From assembly GCF_009497655.1 (NCBI RefSeq), contig NZ_CP023317.1, positions 1,889,501 to 1,953,500 of the forward strand: 64,000 nt of DNA, given 5' to 3'. The notes under the pieces are model-generated. The model was not told where the DNA came from. It saw nothing but the letters and a program-made list of their open reading frames with translations, and made no database searches. The position numbers were made by a program, and so were the translations under genes. The stretch is from Priestia megaterium. GTDB lineage: Bacteria > Bacillota > Bacilli > Bacillales > Bacillaceae_H. This document shows positions 50,000 to 59,009 of the stretch, piece by piece (position 1 is the first letter of the stretch; each line of letters begins with the position of its first letter).

Positions 50000-50887
50000 G
50001 TGAACGAAACACTATTAGTAATTGATGGATTTAATTTATTAAGCCGCTGTTATTTTGCTACTTCTTATGGAAGAGATGAAGCAGCGTTGACAAGAAACAG
50101 TAAGGGCCAATTTACGAATGCCCTGAGAGTAACGATTCAAAAAATGCATGCATTGATTCACCAATATGAGCCAAGCCATATTTTCGTCGCTTGGGATGTT
50201 AAACGCGAGGATACAAAACGTAAAGATACATACGCTTTATATAAGCAAACAAGAGCAGAGCTGCCTGATCCGCTGATTCAGCAGTACGAAACGTTAAAGC
50301 AATTTTTTGATACAGTAGGCATTTATCAAATGTCATTGTCTTCTTATGAAGCAGATGATTTAATTGGAGCACTTGCAAGCAAGTGGAGTAAGGAAAAGCA
50401 AAGTCCAGGGTACATCTATAGCAACGACCGAGACTTGCTTCAGCTCCTAGATCAACATATTTCGCAAATTATTGCTAAAAAGCAGGTTGGCGATCTTGTT
50501 TATGGCTTTAAGCACTTTCAAGAAGAATATAATATTCATCCTCGTCAATGGGTGGACGTAAAAGCATTGCTTGGTGACAAATCTGATAATATTCCGGGCG
50601 TTCCAGGTGTAGGAGAAAAAGCCGCACTGCCTCTTATTCAACAATATGGCTCTATCCATGAAATTTATGCACAAATTGAACAATTAGATCCAGCTTTTAA
50701 TCGTTACAAAAAAAAGCTAGCAGAAGGAAAAGAACTAGGTATGCTTAGCCGTGAACTCGCTGAGATTATTATAGACATTCAAGAAATCAGTATGTTGAAT
50801 TGGGAAGAATTAACATTTATGTATGATTATGAACGATGGAATAAAGAAATTCAAAGTCTAGAACTAAACATTAGGATTCGCTCCTGA
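50000..50887 (+). CDS. ypcP: 5'-3' exonuclease/flap endonuclease (YpcP-like)
   Basis: A 295-residue PolA-like 5' nuclease without polymerase domain. LLVIDGFNLLSRCYFA, YEADDLIGALASKW, YSNDRDLLQLLDQ and LLGDKSDNIPGVPGVGEKAA (H3TH motif) carry the metal-binding aspartates. It removes RNA primers and flaps during lagging-strand synthesis. GTG 50000 with AAAGGACG upstream. It is followed 46 bases later by yojF, possibly cotranscribed. Confidence 0.92.
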   Translation: MNETLLVIDGFNLLSRCYFATSYGRDEAALTRNSKGQFTNALRVTIQKMHALIHQYEPSHIFVAWDVKREDTKRKDTYALYKQTRAELPDPLIQQYETLKQFFDTVGIYQMSLSSYEADDLIGALASKWSKEKQSPGYIYSNDRDLLQLLDQHISQIIAKKQVGDLVYGFKHFQEEYNIHPRQWVDVKALLGDKSDNIPGVPGVGEKAALPLIQQYGSIHEIYAQIEQLDPAFNRYKKKLAEGKELGMLSRELAEIIIDIQEISMLNWEELTFMYDYERWNKEIQSLELNIRIRS

Positions 50888-50933
50888 TTTTTAGTACAAT
50901 ACAATTTATGAACATGAGAAAGGAGTAACAAGC

Positions 50934-51281
50934 GTGCAACCAATTCATAAAGAAACAGTTCAAAAAAAAATACAAACATTTTTAAATAAAGACGTATATG
51001 TACACCTTGAAACGACAAACGGTGCATATGCTTCACACGTAAATGAAAAAGTAATGACAGTTGGGGCTTTTATTCGCAATGGTAAAGTCACTATTTCAAA
51101 CGGAAAGATAACTGGAGAAGGTCCTTATCGTGTAGGTCTTCAAATTGATTTAGGATGGATTTATGCAGAGGGATTAACAGATTGGGAAATTGATGAAGAA
51201 GGCAGACTTCTTTTAGCAGGGCATGACTTTGAAGGTCGTTTAGCAGTTGCCCTTCAATTAAGTGAACATCCGTTTTCATAA
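50934..51281 (+). CDS. yojF: YojF-family protein (DUF1806)
   Basis: A 115-residue protein matching YojF: VYVHLETTNGAYASH, GAFIRNGKVTISNGKI and GLQIDLGWIYAEGLTDWEID. Function unknown but gene order yojF-bshB2 is kept in Bacillus, suggesting a link with bacillithiol metabolism. GTG 50934 has GAAAGGAG nine bases upstream. Confidence 0.9.
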   Translation: MQPIHKETVQKKIQTFLNKDVYVHLETTNGAYASHVNEKVMTVGAFIRNGKVTISNGKITGEGPYRVGLQIDLGWIYAEGLTDWEIDEEGRLLLAGHDFEGRLAVALQLSEHPFS

Positions 51282-51304
51282 CAGAAAAGAGAGGAGAATA
51301 GAAC

Positions 51305-51967
51305 ATGGAAGAAAGATTATTAATTGTATTTCCGCATCCTGACGATGAAGCATATGGAGCAGCAGGAATGATCACGCAAGCTAGACAAAAAGGAACGCCC
51401 GTTACATATGCTTGTGTTACGCTAGGTGAAATGGGACGAAACATGGGTAGACCGCTGTTTGCTAACCGTGAAACTCTACCTCAAATCCGAAAAAAAGAAC
51501 TTTTAGATTTAGCAAACGTTTTAGACATTCAAGACTTGCGTATGCTAGGGCTTCGTGATAAAACGCTAGAATTTCTTGATATTGATGTTTTTGCAGATAA
51601 AATTGAAGAAATTATTAACGATGTAAAGCCGACTCACATTTTAACGCATTACCCTGGCTTTGCAGTACACCCTGATCATAATGCCACGGGAGCAGCTACG
51701 ATCCAAGCGGTAAAACGTATGCCAAAAGAAAAGCGTCCGGTTGTTTGGTGTCATGCGTTTTCAAAAGATCGTATTGAACATATTGGAGAACCAGATGTTA
51801 TTTTTGATGTAACAGCGATGAAAGATAAAAAAATTGAAGCGTTAAAAGCCCATCGTTCTCAAACAGAAGGAATGATGAACGCAATTGACTTCGATCGCTT
51901 ATCTGACTATCCGCAAATGGAACGTCTATTAACAAGAGAAGAATTCTGGACATATAACTGGGAGTAA
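51305..51967 (+). CDS. bshB2: Bacillithiol biosynthesis N-acetyl-glucosaminyl-malate deacetylase BshB2
   Basis: A 220-residue zinc LmbE-type deacetylase. VFPHPDDEAYGAAGMI holds the His and Asp metal ligands, TLGEMGRNMG the family motif, HYPGFAVHPDHNATG a further metal-binding segment. It deacetylates GlcNAc-malate, the second bacillithiol step, and may hydrolyse bacillithiol conjugates. Homologue of YojG. GAGAGGAG precedes ATG, 23 bases after yojF. Confidence 0.93.
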   Translation: MEERLLIVFPHPDDEAYGAAGMITQARQKGTPVTYACVTLGEMGRNMGRPLFANRETLPQIRKKELLDLANVLDIQDLRMLGLRDKTLEFLDIDVFADKIEEIINDVKPTHILTHYPGFAVHPDHNATGAATIQAVKRMPKEKRPVVWCHAFSKDRIEHIGEPDVIFDVTAMKDKKIEALKAHRSQTEGMMNAIDFDRLSDYPQMERLLTREEFWTYNWE

Positions 51968-51970
51968 CAG

Positions 51971-52774
51971 ATGAAAAAACAGCGAATTTTATTTATTGGA
52001 GCAGGACGAATGGCTGAAGCCGTAGCGGCTGGCTTGGTTACGAGCAGCGCTGATAGTATTGAGGCAGTGGTGATGTCAAACAACGGAGATATCGGTCGGT
52101 TACAGCGAGTTGAAAAAACGTACGGCGTACAAACGACGCAAAATTGGCGCCAAGAAGTTGACAATTCGGACGTTATTATTTTAGCGATGCCTCCCGAGGC
52201 GCATCCTTCCGTTCTCAAGGAACTTTCGACTCATTTAAATCAGCAATTTGTTGTAACGTTAGCTGCAGGAATTGGTCCGAGTTATTTAGAAAACCACCTT
52301 CCTCAGGAAACGCCTGTCGCTTGGATTATGCCAAATACAGCTGCTATGATTGGGCAATCGATGTCCCTGTATACACTTGGAACTTCTGCAACAAAAGAGC
52401 ATAAAGAAGTGCTTCAAATGATTTTAAAAGGAATTGGTGAAGCGCATGAGTGTTCAGAAAAAGAAGTACATGAGCTAACGGCTGTAACTGGCAGTGCACC
52501 TGCGTTTTTATATTATTTTGCAGAATCGTTAATTGATGCAACGACTGCTTACGGTGTGGACGAAAAAACAGCCAAAGATTTAGTTATTCAAATGATGTAT
52601 GGCTCTGTACAAATGCTGCATGAAACCAAAGATCCTGCGTCTTTAAGAGAGCAAGTAACAACTCCAGGCGGCGCTACTGCCGAAGGATTAAAAGTGATGA
52701 AAGAACAAGACTTTTTCTTAACAATGAAGCAGGCAATTGAAGCAACGAATAAAAAAGCAATGGGTGGAAGCTAA
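51971..52774 (+). CDS. proC: Pyrroline-5-carboxylate reductase
   Basis: A 267-residue NAD(P)H enzyme for the last step of proline synthesis. ILFIGAGRMAEAVAAGL is the nucleotide loop, AWIMPNTAAMIGQSMSLYTL and LTAVTGSAPAFLYYFAESLI are the ProC signatures, and TTPGGATAEGL ends it. Bacillus has several paralogues (ProI, ProH, ProG); which one this is cannot be told. Starts three bases after bshB2, so cotranscribed with it. Confidence 0.9.
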   Translation: MKKQRILFIGAGRMAEAVAAGLVTSSADSIEAVVMSNNGDIGRLQRVEKTYGVQTTQNWRQEVDNSDVIILAMPPEAHPSVLKELSTHLNQQFVVTLAAGIGPSYLENHLPQETPVAWIMPNTAAMIGQSMSLYTLGTSATKEHKEVLQMILKGIGEAHECSEKEVHELTAVTGSAPAFLYYFAESLIDATTAYGVDEKTAKDLVIQMMYGSVQMLHETKDPASLREQVTTPGGATAEGLKVMKEQDFFLTMKQAIEATNKKAMGGS

Positions 52775-52802
52775 AAAAGCTCATACAACCATATGTTAGA
52801 TA

Positions 52803-52865
52803 AAAAATCCGAACTATAGTTCAGCATTCTTTCATTAGAATGTTGAATCAGTTCGGATTTTTTTA
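52803..52865 (+). terminator. Terminator of the yojF-bshB2-proC unit
   Basis: AAAAATCCGAAC ... GTTCGGATTTTTT with inner pairing TTCAGCATTCT / AGAATGTTGAA. The outer stem shares AATCCGAAC with the dispersed modules, but the left GAGGCTG motif is absent. Confidence 0.8.
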
Positions 52866-52933
52866 TGAATAGACTTTCTTAACATAAAAATATGCCTCTT
52901 TGGAATCGTTTTTTCTCTATGTGCCGAGCTTTT

Positions 52934-53332
52934 TTAGTCATCGACAAATCGCTTTTTTGTATCAGAAGTTGGGAGCATGCAGTGCTGCTGTTTGCCAAAC
53001 CACTTATATCGGTTGCGAGCGATCCAGTTGTATACGATATCTCGAATAGGCGCAGGAATGATAATAAGTGCATATAAAAATTTAACGGGTCCATCTAAGC
53101 GCTTGGCGATTTTTAAAGCAGCCGTTGATTTTATATATCTTTGTTTTCCATGGATATATACAATGCTGTCTAATTGCTCAGGAAGTAAGCCGTGAGAGGC
53201 GAGCTGCTGCTTTCCGAAATCTGATTGAAGAGAGGCGAAAGAAAACAAAGCTTGTTCATCATGTTTAATAATAAATTGAACACTGCTGTTACATAAATTA
53301 CATATGCCATCAAAAAGAATCAAATGTTTCAT
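52934..53332 (-). CDS. yuxK: DCC-family thiol-disulfide oxidoreductase (YuxK-like)
   Basis: A 132-residue protein with LILFDGICNLCNSSVQFIIK (the DxxCxxC motif, Cys11 and Cys14), FASLQSDFGKQ, and the C-terminal PIRDIVYNWIARNRYKWFGK, the DUF393/YuxK pattern. Probable redox role, partner unknown. Weak ribosome site AGGAGCG, eleven bases before ATG 53332. Confidence 0.88.
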   Translation of the reverse strand: MKHLILFDGICNLCNSSVQFIIKHDEQALFSFASLQSDFGKQQLASHGLLPEQLDSIVYIHGKQRYIKSTAALKIAKRLDGPVKFLYALIIIPAPIRDIVYNWIARNRYKWFGKQQHCMLPTSDTKKRFVDD

Positions 53333-53481
53333 TGGACAATTTCGCTCCTATTCCATAAAAAAAGTATAATTACTTGTCATTTTTGAAAAATAAAGGTACG
53401 TTTAAAAGATGTGAAAGTGATCCAAATGCAAAGGTAATTCGATTATATAATAAGGACTCATAAGAGTTAAAGGAGAAGGGT

Positions 53482-54048
53482 ATGAAAGAGCAAAACGACG
53501 TTGTCTTATACAATAGAATAAAAGAACGAGACAAAAAAGCCCTTGAACTGCTGTATGACAAGTACGAGCGAATTCTTTATTCGTTTGTATACCGGTTAAC
53601 AAATAGCTCTGATATTGCTGAAGAAGCTGTTCAAGAAGTATTTATTAAGCTGTGGAGAGGAAAGGGAGTTTACAGCGATGAAAAAGGGAAGTTTTCATCA
53701 TGGCTGTTTACGATTACAAGAAACACCGCGATTGATATGGTGAGAAAAAGAAAAAACGATCCTATTTTCTCAGAAGAAATTTTTGATTTTATTGAAGATG
53801 ATCATCCTCAGATTGACGAGCACCTTCAGTGGAAAGAAGAACAGCAGAGAGTACGGCACGCTGTATCAAAATTGTCTGAAGACCAAAAAAAGATTATTCA
53901 ATCCGTTTATTTTAAAGGATTAACGCAGCAAAAAGTAGCAGAAGAGCAGCAAATCCCATTAGGAACAGTAAAGGGTAGGGTGCGATTAGCGTTGCGGAAA
54001 TTAAAAACATATTTAGGTACCGATGCAGAAGGGAGAGCTGATTCATGA
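53482..54048 (+). CDS. ECF-type RNA polymerase sigma factor
   Basis: A 188-residue sigma-70 family protein. Region 2 (LELLYDKYERILYSFVYRLT, SSDIAEEAVQEVFIKLWRG) and region 4 (LSEDQKKIIQSVYFKGLTQQ, KVAEEQQIPLGTVKGRVRLA) are clear. It is followed by and overlaps (4 bases) a membrane anti-sigma gene, so it is presumably held at the membrane until a signal. GGAGAAGGGT precedes ATG 53482. Targets unknown. Confidence 0.92.
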   Translation: MKEQNDVVLYNRIKERDKKALELLYDKYERILYSFVYRLTNSSDIAEEAVQEVFIKLWRGKGVYSDEKGKFSSWLFTITRNTAIDMVRKRKNDPIFSEEIFDFIEDDHPQIDEHLQWKEEQQRVRHAVSKLSEDQKKIIQSVYFKGLTQQKVAEEQQIPLGTVKGRVRLALRKLKTYLGTDAEGRADS

Positions 54049-54806
54049 GTATGTGCGATAAACTAATTGATTACTATAATGATCAGTTGACTTCCCATGA
54101 GAAAAAAGAGTTTGAAATGCACTTAAAAAACTGTCAAAGCTGTCAGGATGAACTAAAAGAACTGGAGGAAGTTCTTGGAGATCTAACGTATTTGACACCA
54201 GAGCAATCTCCTCCTCCAGAAATGAAACAGCGAATACTTGCAAATGTATTCGAAGAAGATCAAGGTGAGACAAAGAGAGAATCAATAGCTTTAAAAAATG
54301 AAAAACAATATGCTGCGTCTAAGAAATCAAATAAAAAATCCGTCATTATTGGATTAGCTGCGGCACTTATTTTATCCCTTGTAGGAAACAGCTACTTTCT
54401 GTTGAAAGATGGAGACAAAGGCAAACAAGAACCAAATGTTTCGGTTGCTCCTCAAAATGAACCTCTTACATCTGAGAAAACGATGAAGCTGCAGGCAGAG
54501 CCGAATGTTTCTGGTGAAGCAACAGCATCTCTGACGAAAAAAGGTGGAAATTTAAATGTGGTCATTCAAGCGAATAACTTGAAAAATGTAAAAGGGAATG
54601 AAGTCTATCAGGTATGGCTCATAAAAGGTGATAAGCCTCACCCGGCAGGTGCTTTTGTAACAGATAAAAATGGAAATGGGACAGTGGTCTATACGATGAG
54701 CCAAAAAGAACAGAGTGAAAAGTGGGATGTTATGGCCATTACTTTAGAACCGAACGCGAATAATAAGACGCCAAAAGGAAACGTTGTGTTAAGTTCAGCG
54801 CTCTAA
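54045..54806 (+). CDS. Zinc anti-sigma factor, RskA-like
   Basis: A 253-residue protein: N-terminal ZAS domain with His26-x3-Cys30-x2-Cys33 (MHLKNCQSCQDEL), one membrane segment (VIIGLAAALILSLVGNSYFL, about 100-120) and an outside RskA-type beta domain (EVYQVWLIKGDKPHPAGAFV). It should bind and inhibit the sigma factor encoded just upstream and be released by proteolysis or redox change. ATG overlaps the sigma stop. Confidence 0.9.
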   Translation: MSMCDKLIDYYNDQLTSHEKKEFEMHLKNCQSCQDELKELEEVLGDLTYLTPEQSPPPEMKQRILANVFEEDQGETKRESIALKNEKQYAASKKSNKKSVIIGLAAALILSLVGNSYFLLKDGDKGKQEPNVSVAPQNEPLTSEKTMKLQAEPNVSGEATASLTKKGGNLNVVIQANNLKNVKGNEVYQVWLIKGDKPHPAGAFVTDKNGNGTVVYTMSQKEQSEKWDVMAITLEPNANNKTPKGNVVLSSAL

Positions 54807-54840
54807 CAAAAACCCTTCTGCTAGCAGAAGGGTTTTTGTT
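54805..54840. terminator. Bidirectional terminator
   Basis: Perfect 18-bp arms AACAAAAACCCTTCTGCT / AGCAGAAGGGTTTTTGTT. Confidence 0.9.
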
Positions 54841-54848
54841 ACGTGCAG

Positions 54849-55283
54849 TTAATCATCTTCAAACTGTATAGCAATGGTTTGATCATTTTCTATCTTATTC
54901 AGTCGAATTTCCAATAAACCATTTTTGTACTTAGCGCGAACTGGTTCGTCCGTGTAGTGAAAAGGAAGTTTGACCGTGCGAGAAAATACGCCTGTATGGC
55001 GTTCGTTCAGCTTTAGCTTTTGTTTAGATGCTTCATAAGCATAAGGAACGTTCCCTTCAACTGTTAATATATTTGCGTCCAACTTAATTTGAATGTCGTT
55101 AGTGGAATGTAGTCCAGGAACTTCAACGACGATAATGCCTTCTTTATCGGTTTCATATAAATCGACGTTTGGAAATCGCTTTGGCAAGATGTGATTTAAA
55201 TCGCTCCAAAAGTGATTTCCAAGCATATCTTCTACCTTATGCTGAATTGAACCCCAATCAATCTCTTCATATTTTTTACTCAA
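54849..55283 (-). CDS. Hsp20/alpha-crystallin-family small heat-shock protein
   Basis: A 144-residue protein with an alpha-crystallin domain: VDLYETDKEGIIVVEVPGL, LTVEGNVPYAYE, FSRTVKLPFHYTDEPVRAKY and KNGLLEIRLNK. It holds unfolding proteins; some Bacillus members (CotP, YocM) act in spores or salt stress. TTG 55283 is the start, with AAGGAGGGG upstream. No CIRCE element was seen. Confidence 0.88.
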   Translation of the reverse strand: MSKKYEEIDWGSIQHKVEDMLGNHFWSDLNHILPKRFPNVDLYETDKEGIIVVEVPGLHSTNDIQIKLDANILTVEGNVPYAYEASKQKLKLNERHTGVFSRTVKLPFHYTDEPVRAKYKNGLLEIRLNKIENDQTIAIQFEDD

Positions 55284-55512
55284 AGGAACCCCTCCTTATA
55301 TTCACGTAAATTCCTTCTATATATATGAAAAAAAGAAAATTCAATGCCTGCTTACAAAGAATGAGAAAAATGCGTAAATAAGTGAAAAAATGTGAGGAAA
55401 AAAAGAGATTTTGAGTGAAAAAGAAGGATTATGTAGAATAAAAAAAGTATAATTACGTATAGAGCTTTCTATTATTCTAAATGAAAGCAAGTATGTGAAG
55501 GGGGAAGTTGAG

Positions 55513-55893
55513 ATGAGAGAAAAGCGTACATCCAGTGGTTTTCTATTAAAACAACGTGCTTTCTTAAAATTATATATGATTACAATGACGGAGCAAGAGC
55601 GTCTGTATGGCCTTCGGTTATTAGATGTGTTGAGAGATGAATTTCGACCTTTTGGATTCAAACCTAATCATTCTGAGGTATACAAAGCTCTTCATGACTT
55701 GATTGAAGACGGTGTCCTCAAACAGGTGAAGCGTAAAAAAGAAGGAATGAAGCTTCAAGAAGTGGTTTATTATACATTTACAAATGAGGGAGAAGAGAAA
55801 GCTAAATTATATAAAAAACAATTAAAAGTAGAGCTGGAGCGGTGTGAAGCTATGATTCAAAAAGCTATTCGTGACAACTTCGGGTCCAAATGA
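55513..55893 (+). CDS. rtp: Replication terminator protein
   Basis: A 126-residue winged-helix protein matching B. subtilis RTP along most of its length: SSGFLLKQRAFLKLYMITMT, EQERLYGLRLLDVLR, FGFKPNHSEVYKALHDLIED, KKEGMKLQEVVYY and LYKKQLKVELERCE (dimer helix). RTP dimers bind Ter sites and block forks. No clear Ter site was found in the adjacent intergenic DNA. ATG 55513 has AAGGGGG eight bases upstream; the GTG at 55495 is too early. Confidence 0.92.
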   Translation: MREKRTSSGFLLKQRAFLKLYMITMTEQERLYGLRLLDVLRDEFRPFGFKPNHSEVYKALHDLIEDGVLKQVKRKKEGMKLQEVVYYTFTNEGEEKAKLYKKQLKVELERCEAMIQKAIRDNFGSK

Positions 55894-55925
55894 ACGTGTC
55901 TTTAGTTAGAAAAGACACGTTTTTT
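55893..55925 (+). terminator. Terminator of rtp
   Basis: AACGTGTCTTT / AAAGACACGTTTTTT hairpin. Confidence 0.87.
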
Positions 55926-56267
55926 CTATAGCTGATTTTGTCGTCTTATGTCGGAATAAAAGTTATAAAATGGGTACAAAGTAGTGTAAAAGATGGATAT
56001 ATAGTTATATTATGGATAAAATACACACTTTTAACATATATGGATGAATTCGATTTTAAAGATTATGCACTATTCATAAATAGTGTACGAATTGATATGA
56101 TACAAAGTGTATATAAATCTATTTAATACGTTATTTGCCATATTTTAAGAACTTATAAACCGTTATCAGACCATCATTCAAGCATTTTGGTTTTAGCAAC
56201 TCTGACGAATTTGACTAGATTTGTATCGAGAAGATATTATTTGTTTACTATGAAAGGAATGGATTTT
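55926..56267. other. Intergenic region between rtp and abrB-like gene
   Basis: No supported gene. Contains GCACTATT / AATAGTG inverted arms (about 56066-56082) and several TGTA-centred motifs, e.g. AGTGTACGAAT, only weakly like RTP sites. Confidence 0.4.
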
Positions 56268-56546
56268 ATGAAGTCTACAGGAATTGTAAGAAAAGTAGAT
56301 GAATTGGGTCGCGTAGTAATTCCTATTGAATTGCGCCGTATTTTAAATATCAACACAGGTGATCCAGTAGAAATATATGTTGATGAAGATATTATTATTT
56401 TACAAAAGTATAGCCCGTATGGTGCTTGCTTAGTAACTGGGGAAATTACGCGTGAAAACTTAACCTTTGGTAATGGAAACGTTGTGTTAAGTAAAAAAGG
56501 TGCGGAACAGCTTTTACAAGAGTTAGAGCGTACCTTAAATAAATAA
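56268..56546 (+). CDS. abrB: AbrB-family transition-state regulator
   Basis: A 92-residue protein. MKSTGIVRKVDELGRVVIPI, ELRRILNINTGDPVEIYVDE is the AbrB swapped-hairpin DNA-binding domain, nearly identical to AbrB/Abh; the C-terminal GNGNVVLSKKGAEQLLQEL fits AbrB more than Abh. Bacillus species have several paralogues, so it could be Abh or another copy. ATG 56268 has AAAGGA nine bases upstream; ATG 56250 overlaps that site. Confidence 0.88.
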   Translation: MKSTGIVRKVDELGRVVIPIELRRILNINTGDPVEIYVDEDIIILQKYSPYGACLVTGEITRENLTFGNGNVVLSKKGAEQLLQELERTLNK

Positions 56547-56590
56547 GAAGTTTTAGGTCTTAGTATAAGGAAGAATATCCATCCATCTTT

Positions 56591-56636
56591 AAACCAAAAA
56601 AGAACGTTCTTTTGAGAACGTTCTTTTTTGGTTTAA
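56591..56636. terminator. Bidirectional terminator
   Basis: AAACCAAAAAAGAACGTTC / GAACGTTCTTTTTTGGTTT, overlapping the stop of the convergent MATE gene. Confidence 0.9.
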
Positions 56637-58006
56637 GCCGTTCGAGAAGATTTATCCTCCTCTAGCAGCTGCTTTTTTTGTATTTTTATCAAACGATACG
56701 CAAGTCCTGTTGCTCCTGCAGCGAGCCCAGCAATTAGTCCAACCCAATAGCCAAACGCCTGCAAATCGGTGTATTTTGCTAACACAATGCCTAAAGGTAG
56801 ACCAATTACCCAATAAGATACCAAGGACATTAAAAAGGTTACATTTACATCCTTATATCCTCGCAGCGCACCTTGAATAGGAGCTTGAAGAGCATCAGAA
56901 AGCTGAAAGAAAATTGCATAAATCAAAAAGTGAGAAGTTAATGCCAGTACCTCTGCATCTTTTGTATATAAAGATGCTACGGATTCTCGAAGAGTAAATA
57001 AAAGACCTGCGCAAACAAAAGCCATGCCAACAGCAATTGTTATACCAATTCTGCTATAGCTTCGTGCATCCTGATTCCGTTTAGCACCCGCTTCAAATCC
57101 TACAACGATTGTTAAAGCCATCGAAATACTCAGTGGAATCATATAGAGAAATGAGGCGAAATTAATAGCTGCTTGGTGAGAAGCGATTGTAATGGTATTA
57201 TATGAGCTCATAAACAGCGTGACAGCTGAAAAAATACTTGTTTCGAAAAATACGGAAAAACCGATAGGTAAACCAATTTTTAATATTTCTTTCCAGGCAG
57301 AAAATGAGATACGGTGAAATTTTTTAAATAAACCGAAGCTAGAAAAAGGCTCTTTTTTATGAATAATTAAAATCGATATGACAAGTATGCACCAATATGT
57401 GATGGCCGTTGCATAACCAGAGCCTACTCCACCCAAGTGAGGGAAGCCCAGCTTACCGAAGATTAATACATAGTTTAAAGCCACATTAATCGGAAGCCCT
57501 AAAATGGTGACCAGCATAGACGTACGAGTTTGCCCTAAAGCATCAATAAAGTTTCGTAAAACCGTATAAATAAAAAGCGGAATAATACCAAAAGATAAAG
57601 CGATTAAATACTGTTTGGCAATGCGCATCACGTTTGCTTCTAAATTCATTCCTTTTAAGATAGGACTAACAACAAAAAAGCCGATTAAAATGATAACAGC
57701 GGCCATTAAAATGGAGACATAAAGCCCTTGAATGACAGAGAACGGAACTTTTTTCTTTTGATTAGCTCCCACCAGCTGTGCAACAATTGGCGTAATAGAC
57801 ATTAAAATTCCGCTTAGCCCTGTAAAAACAGGCACCCATAAGCTCGAACCAATTGCTACCCCTGCCAAGTCATCTGCACTAACTCTTCCTGACATCATCG
57901 TATCAAAAAAAGTCATTGAAAACATTCCAAACTGGGTGACCAATATCGGAAATAAAATAAAAACGAACTGCTTAACTTTTTGAGACGTTGAAAACGTTTG
58001 TTGCAT
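56633..58006 (-). CDS. MATE-family efflux transporter
   Basis: A 457-residue membrane protein with 12 hydrophobic segments. [56 protein letters not shown] and the mid-protein [20 protein letters not shown] are MATE signatures (NorM/YeeO group). It probably exports cationic drugs or metabolites with Na or H exchange. TTGGGGGTTTTTT precedes ATG 58006. Confidence 0.9.
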   Translation of the reverse strand: MQQTFSTSQKVKQFVFILFPILVTQFGMFSMTFFDTMMSGRVSADDLAGVAIGSSLWVPVFTGLSGILMSITPIVAQLVGANQKKKVPFSVIQGLYVSILMAAVIILIGFFVVSPILKGMNLEANVMRIAKQYLIALSFGIIPLFIYTVLRNFIDALGQTRTSMLVTILGLPINVALNYVLIFGKLGFPHLGGVGSGYATAITYWCILVISILIIHKKEPFSSFGLFKKFHRISFSAWKEILKIGLPIGFSVFFETSIFSAVTLFMSSYNTITIASHQAAINFASFLYMIPLSISMALTIVVGFEAGAKRNQDARSYSRIGITIAVGMAFVCAGLLFTLRESVASLYTKDAEVLALTSHFLIYAIFFQLSDALQAPIQGALRGYKDVNVTFLMSLVSYWVIGLPLGIVLAKYTDLQAFGYWVGLIAGLAAGATGLAYRLIKIQKKQLLEEDKSSRTA

Positions 58007-58225
58007 TAAAAAACCCCCAATTTGAAAACATTTACACCAAAAAGCATTATATCACGCAAAGGCTTGTTTTTGCTAAGAGTTCTGACAATAAATTCAAAGA
58101 ATGTATCCATAAAGAACACACTTTGAAAGGAAGTAAAAGGTAAAGTAGTATATGATTTTAATTTTGAGACGCGGTGGGATATGATAGAAAGTATAGTAGT
58201 TATCATTTAACGTGGAGGGATACGT

Positions 58226-58978
58226 GTGGATTTACAGTTGCAAAGCAAAAATGTACTCATTACCGGTGGATCAAAAGGGATTGGGAAAGCTATAGCTGCT
58301 TTGTTTATTCAAGAAGGAGCAAACGTTGGAATTGCTGCAAGAGGAGAGGAAGCATTACAGCATGCACAGTCAGAATTAGAAAACGTACGTACATATACAG
58401 CAGATCTAACAAACGAAGCGGATAGAGTTGCGTTAATTAAGAAATTCATTAACGACTTTGGGAGTATTGATATTTTAATTAATAACGCTGGAGGAAGTAA
58501 TGGAAGCACGGCAATGGAAACAGATTTATCTCTTTTTCAGGAAGCGATGGAGCTAAACTACTTTTCAGCTGTCCACTTGAGTAAATTAGCAGCGGCACAT
58601 ATGACAAAAGGTGGGTCCATCATTAACGTTACCTCTATTTTTGGGAGAGAAAGTGGAGGGAAAGTCACGTACAATAACGCAAAAGCAGCGCTTATCAGCT
58701 TTACAAAGTCGTTTGCAGATGAAATGATTTCTAAAGGAATTCGTGTAAATGGAGTAGCGCCTGGAAGCATCTTGCATGAAACGGGTAATTGGAAAAAAAG
58801 AATGGATGAAAATCCGGAAAAGATTAAGCAGTTTGTTGAAAATGAAATACCAGCAGGGCGCTTTGGAGAGCCAGAAGAAGTGGCAAACGCCGTTGTTTTT
58901 TTAGCATCTTCTCAAGCTTCATGGATAGTAGGTGCGACATTAAACGTAGACGGTGGACAGTCAAAAATGAACTTTTAA
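58226..58978 (+). CDS. Short-chain dehydrogenase/reductase
   Basis: A 250-residue classical SDR. ITGGSKGIGKAIAALF is the cofactor loop, NNAGG the structural motif, NVTSIFGRESGGKVTYNNAK contains the catalytic Ser and YxxxK, GVAPGSILHE follows and VDGGQ ends it. It fits FabG-like/3-oxoacyl-type reductases; substrate unknown. GTG 58226 has GTGGAGGGAT upstream. Confidence 0.87.
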   Translation: MDLQLQSKNVLITGGSKGIGKAIAALFIQEGANVGIAARGEEALQHAQSELENVRTYTADLTNEADRVALIKKFINDFGSIDILINNAGGSNGSTAMETDLSLFQEAMELNYFSAVHLSKLAAAHMTKGGSIINVTSIFGRESGGKVTYNNAKAALISFTKSFADEMISKGIRVNGVAPGSILHETGNWKKRMDENPEKIKQFVENEIPAGRFGEPEEVANAVVFLASSQASWIVGATLNVDGGQSKMNF

Positions 58979-59008
58979 AAAAAGTGCAGGAATTTCCTGC
59001 ACTTTTTC
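58977..59008. terminator. Bidirectional terminator
   Basis: AAAAAAAGTGCAGGAA / TTCCTGCACTTTTTC hairpin. Confidence 0.87.
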
Positions 59009-59009
59009 A

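Noticed and set aside
55926-56267. TGTAC-centred motifs as RTP Ter sites
   Set aside because: They miss too many fixed positions of the Ter consensus; kept only as weak leads.
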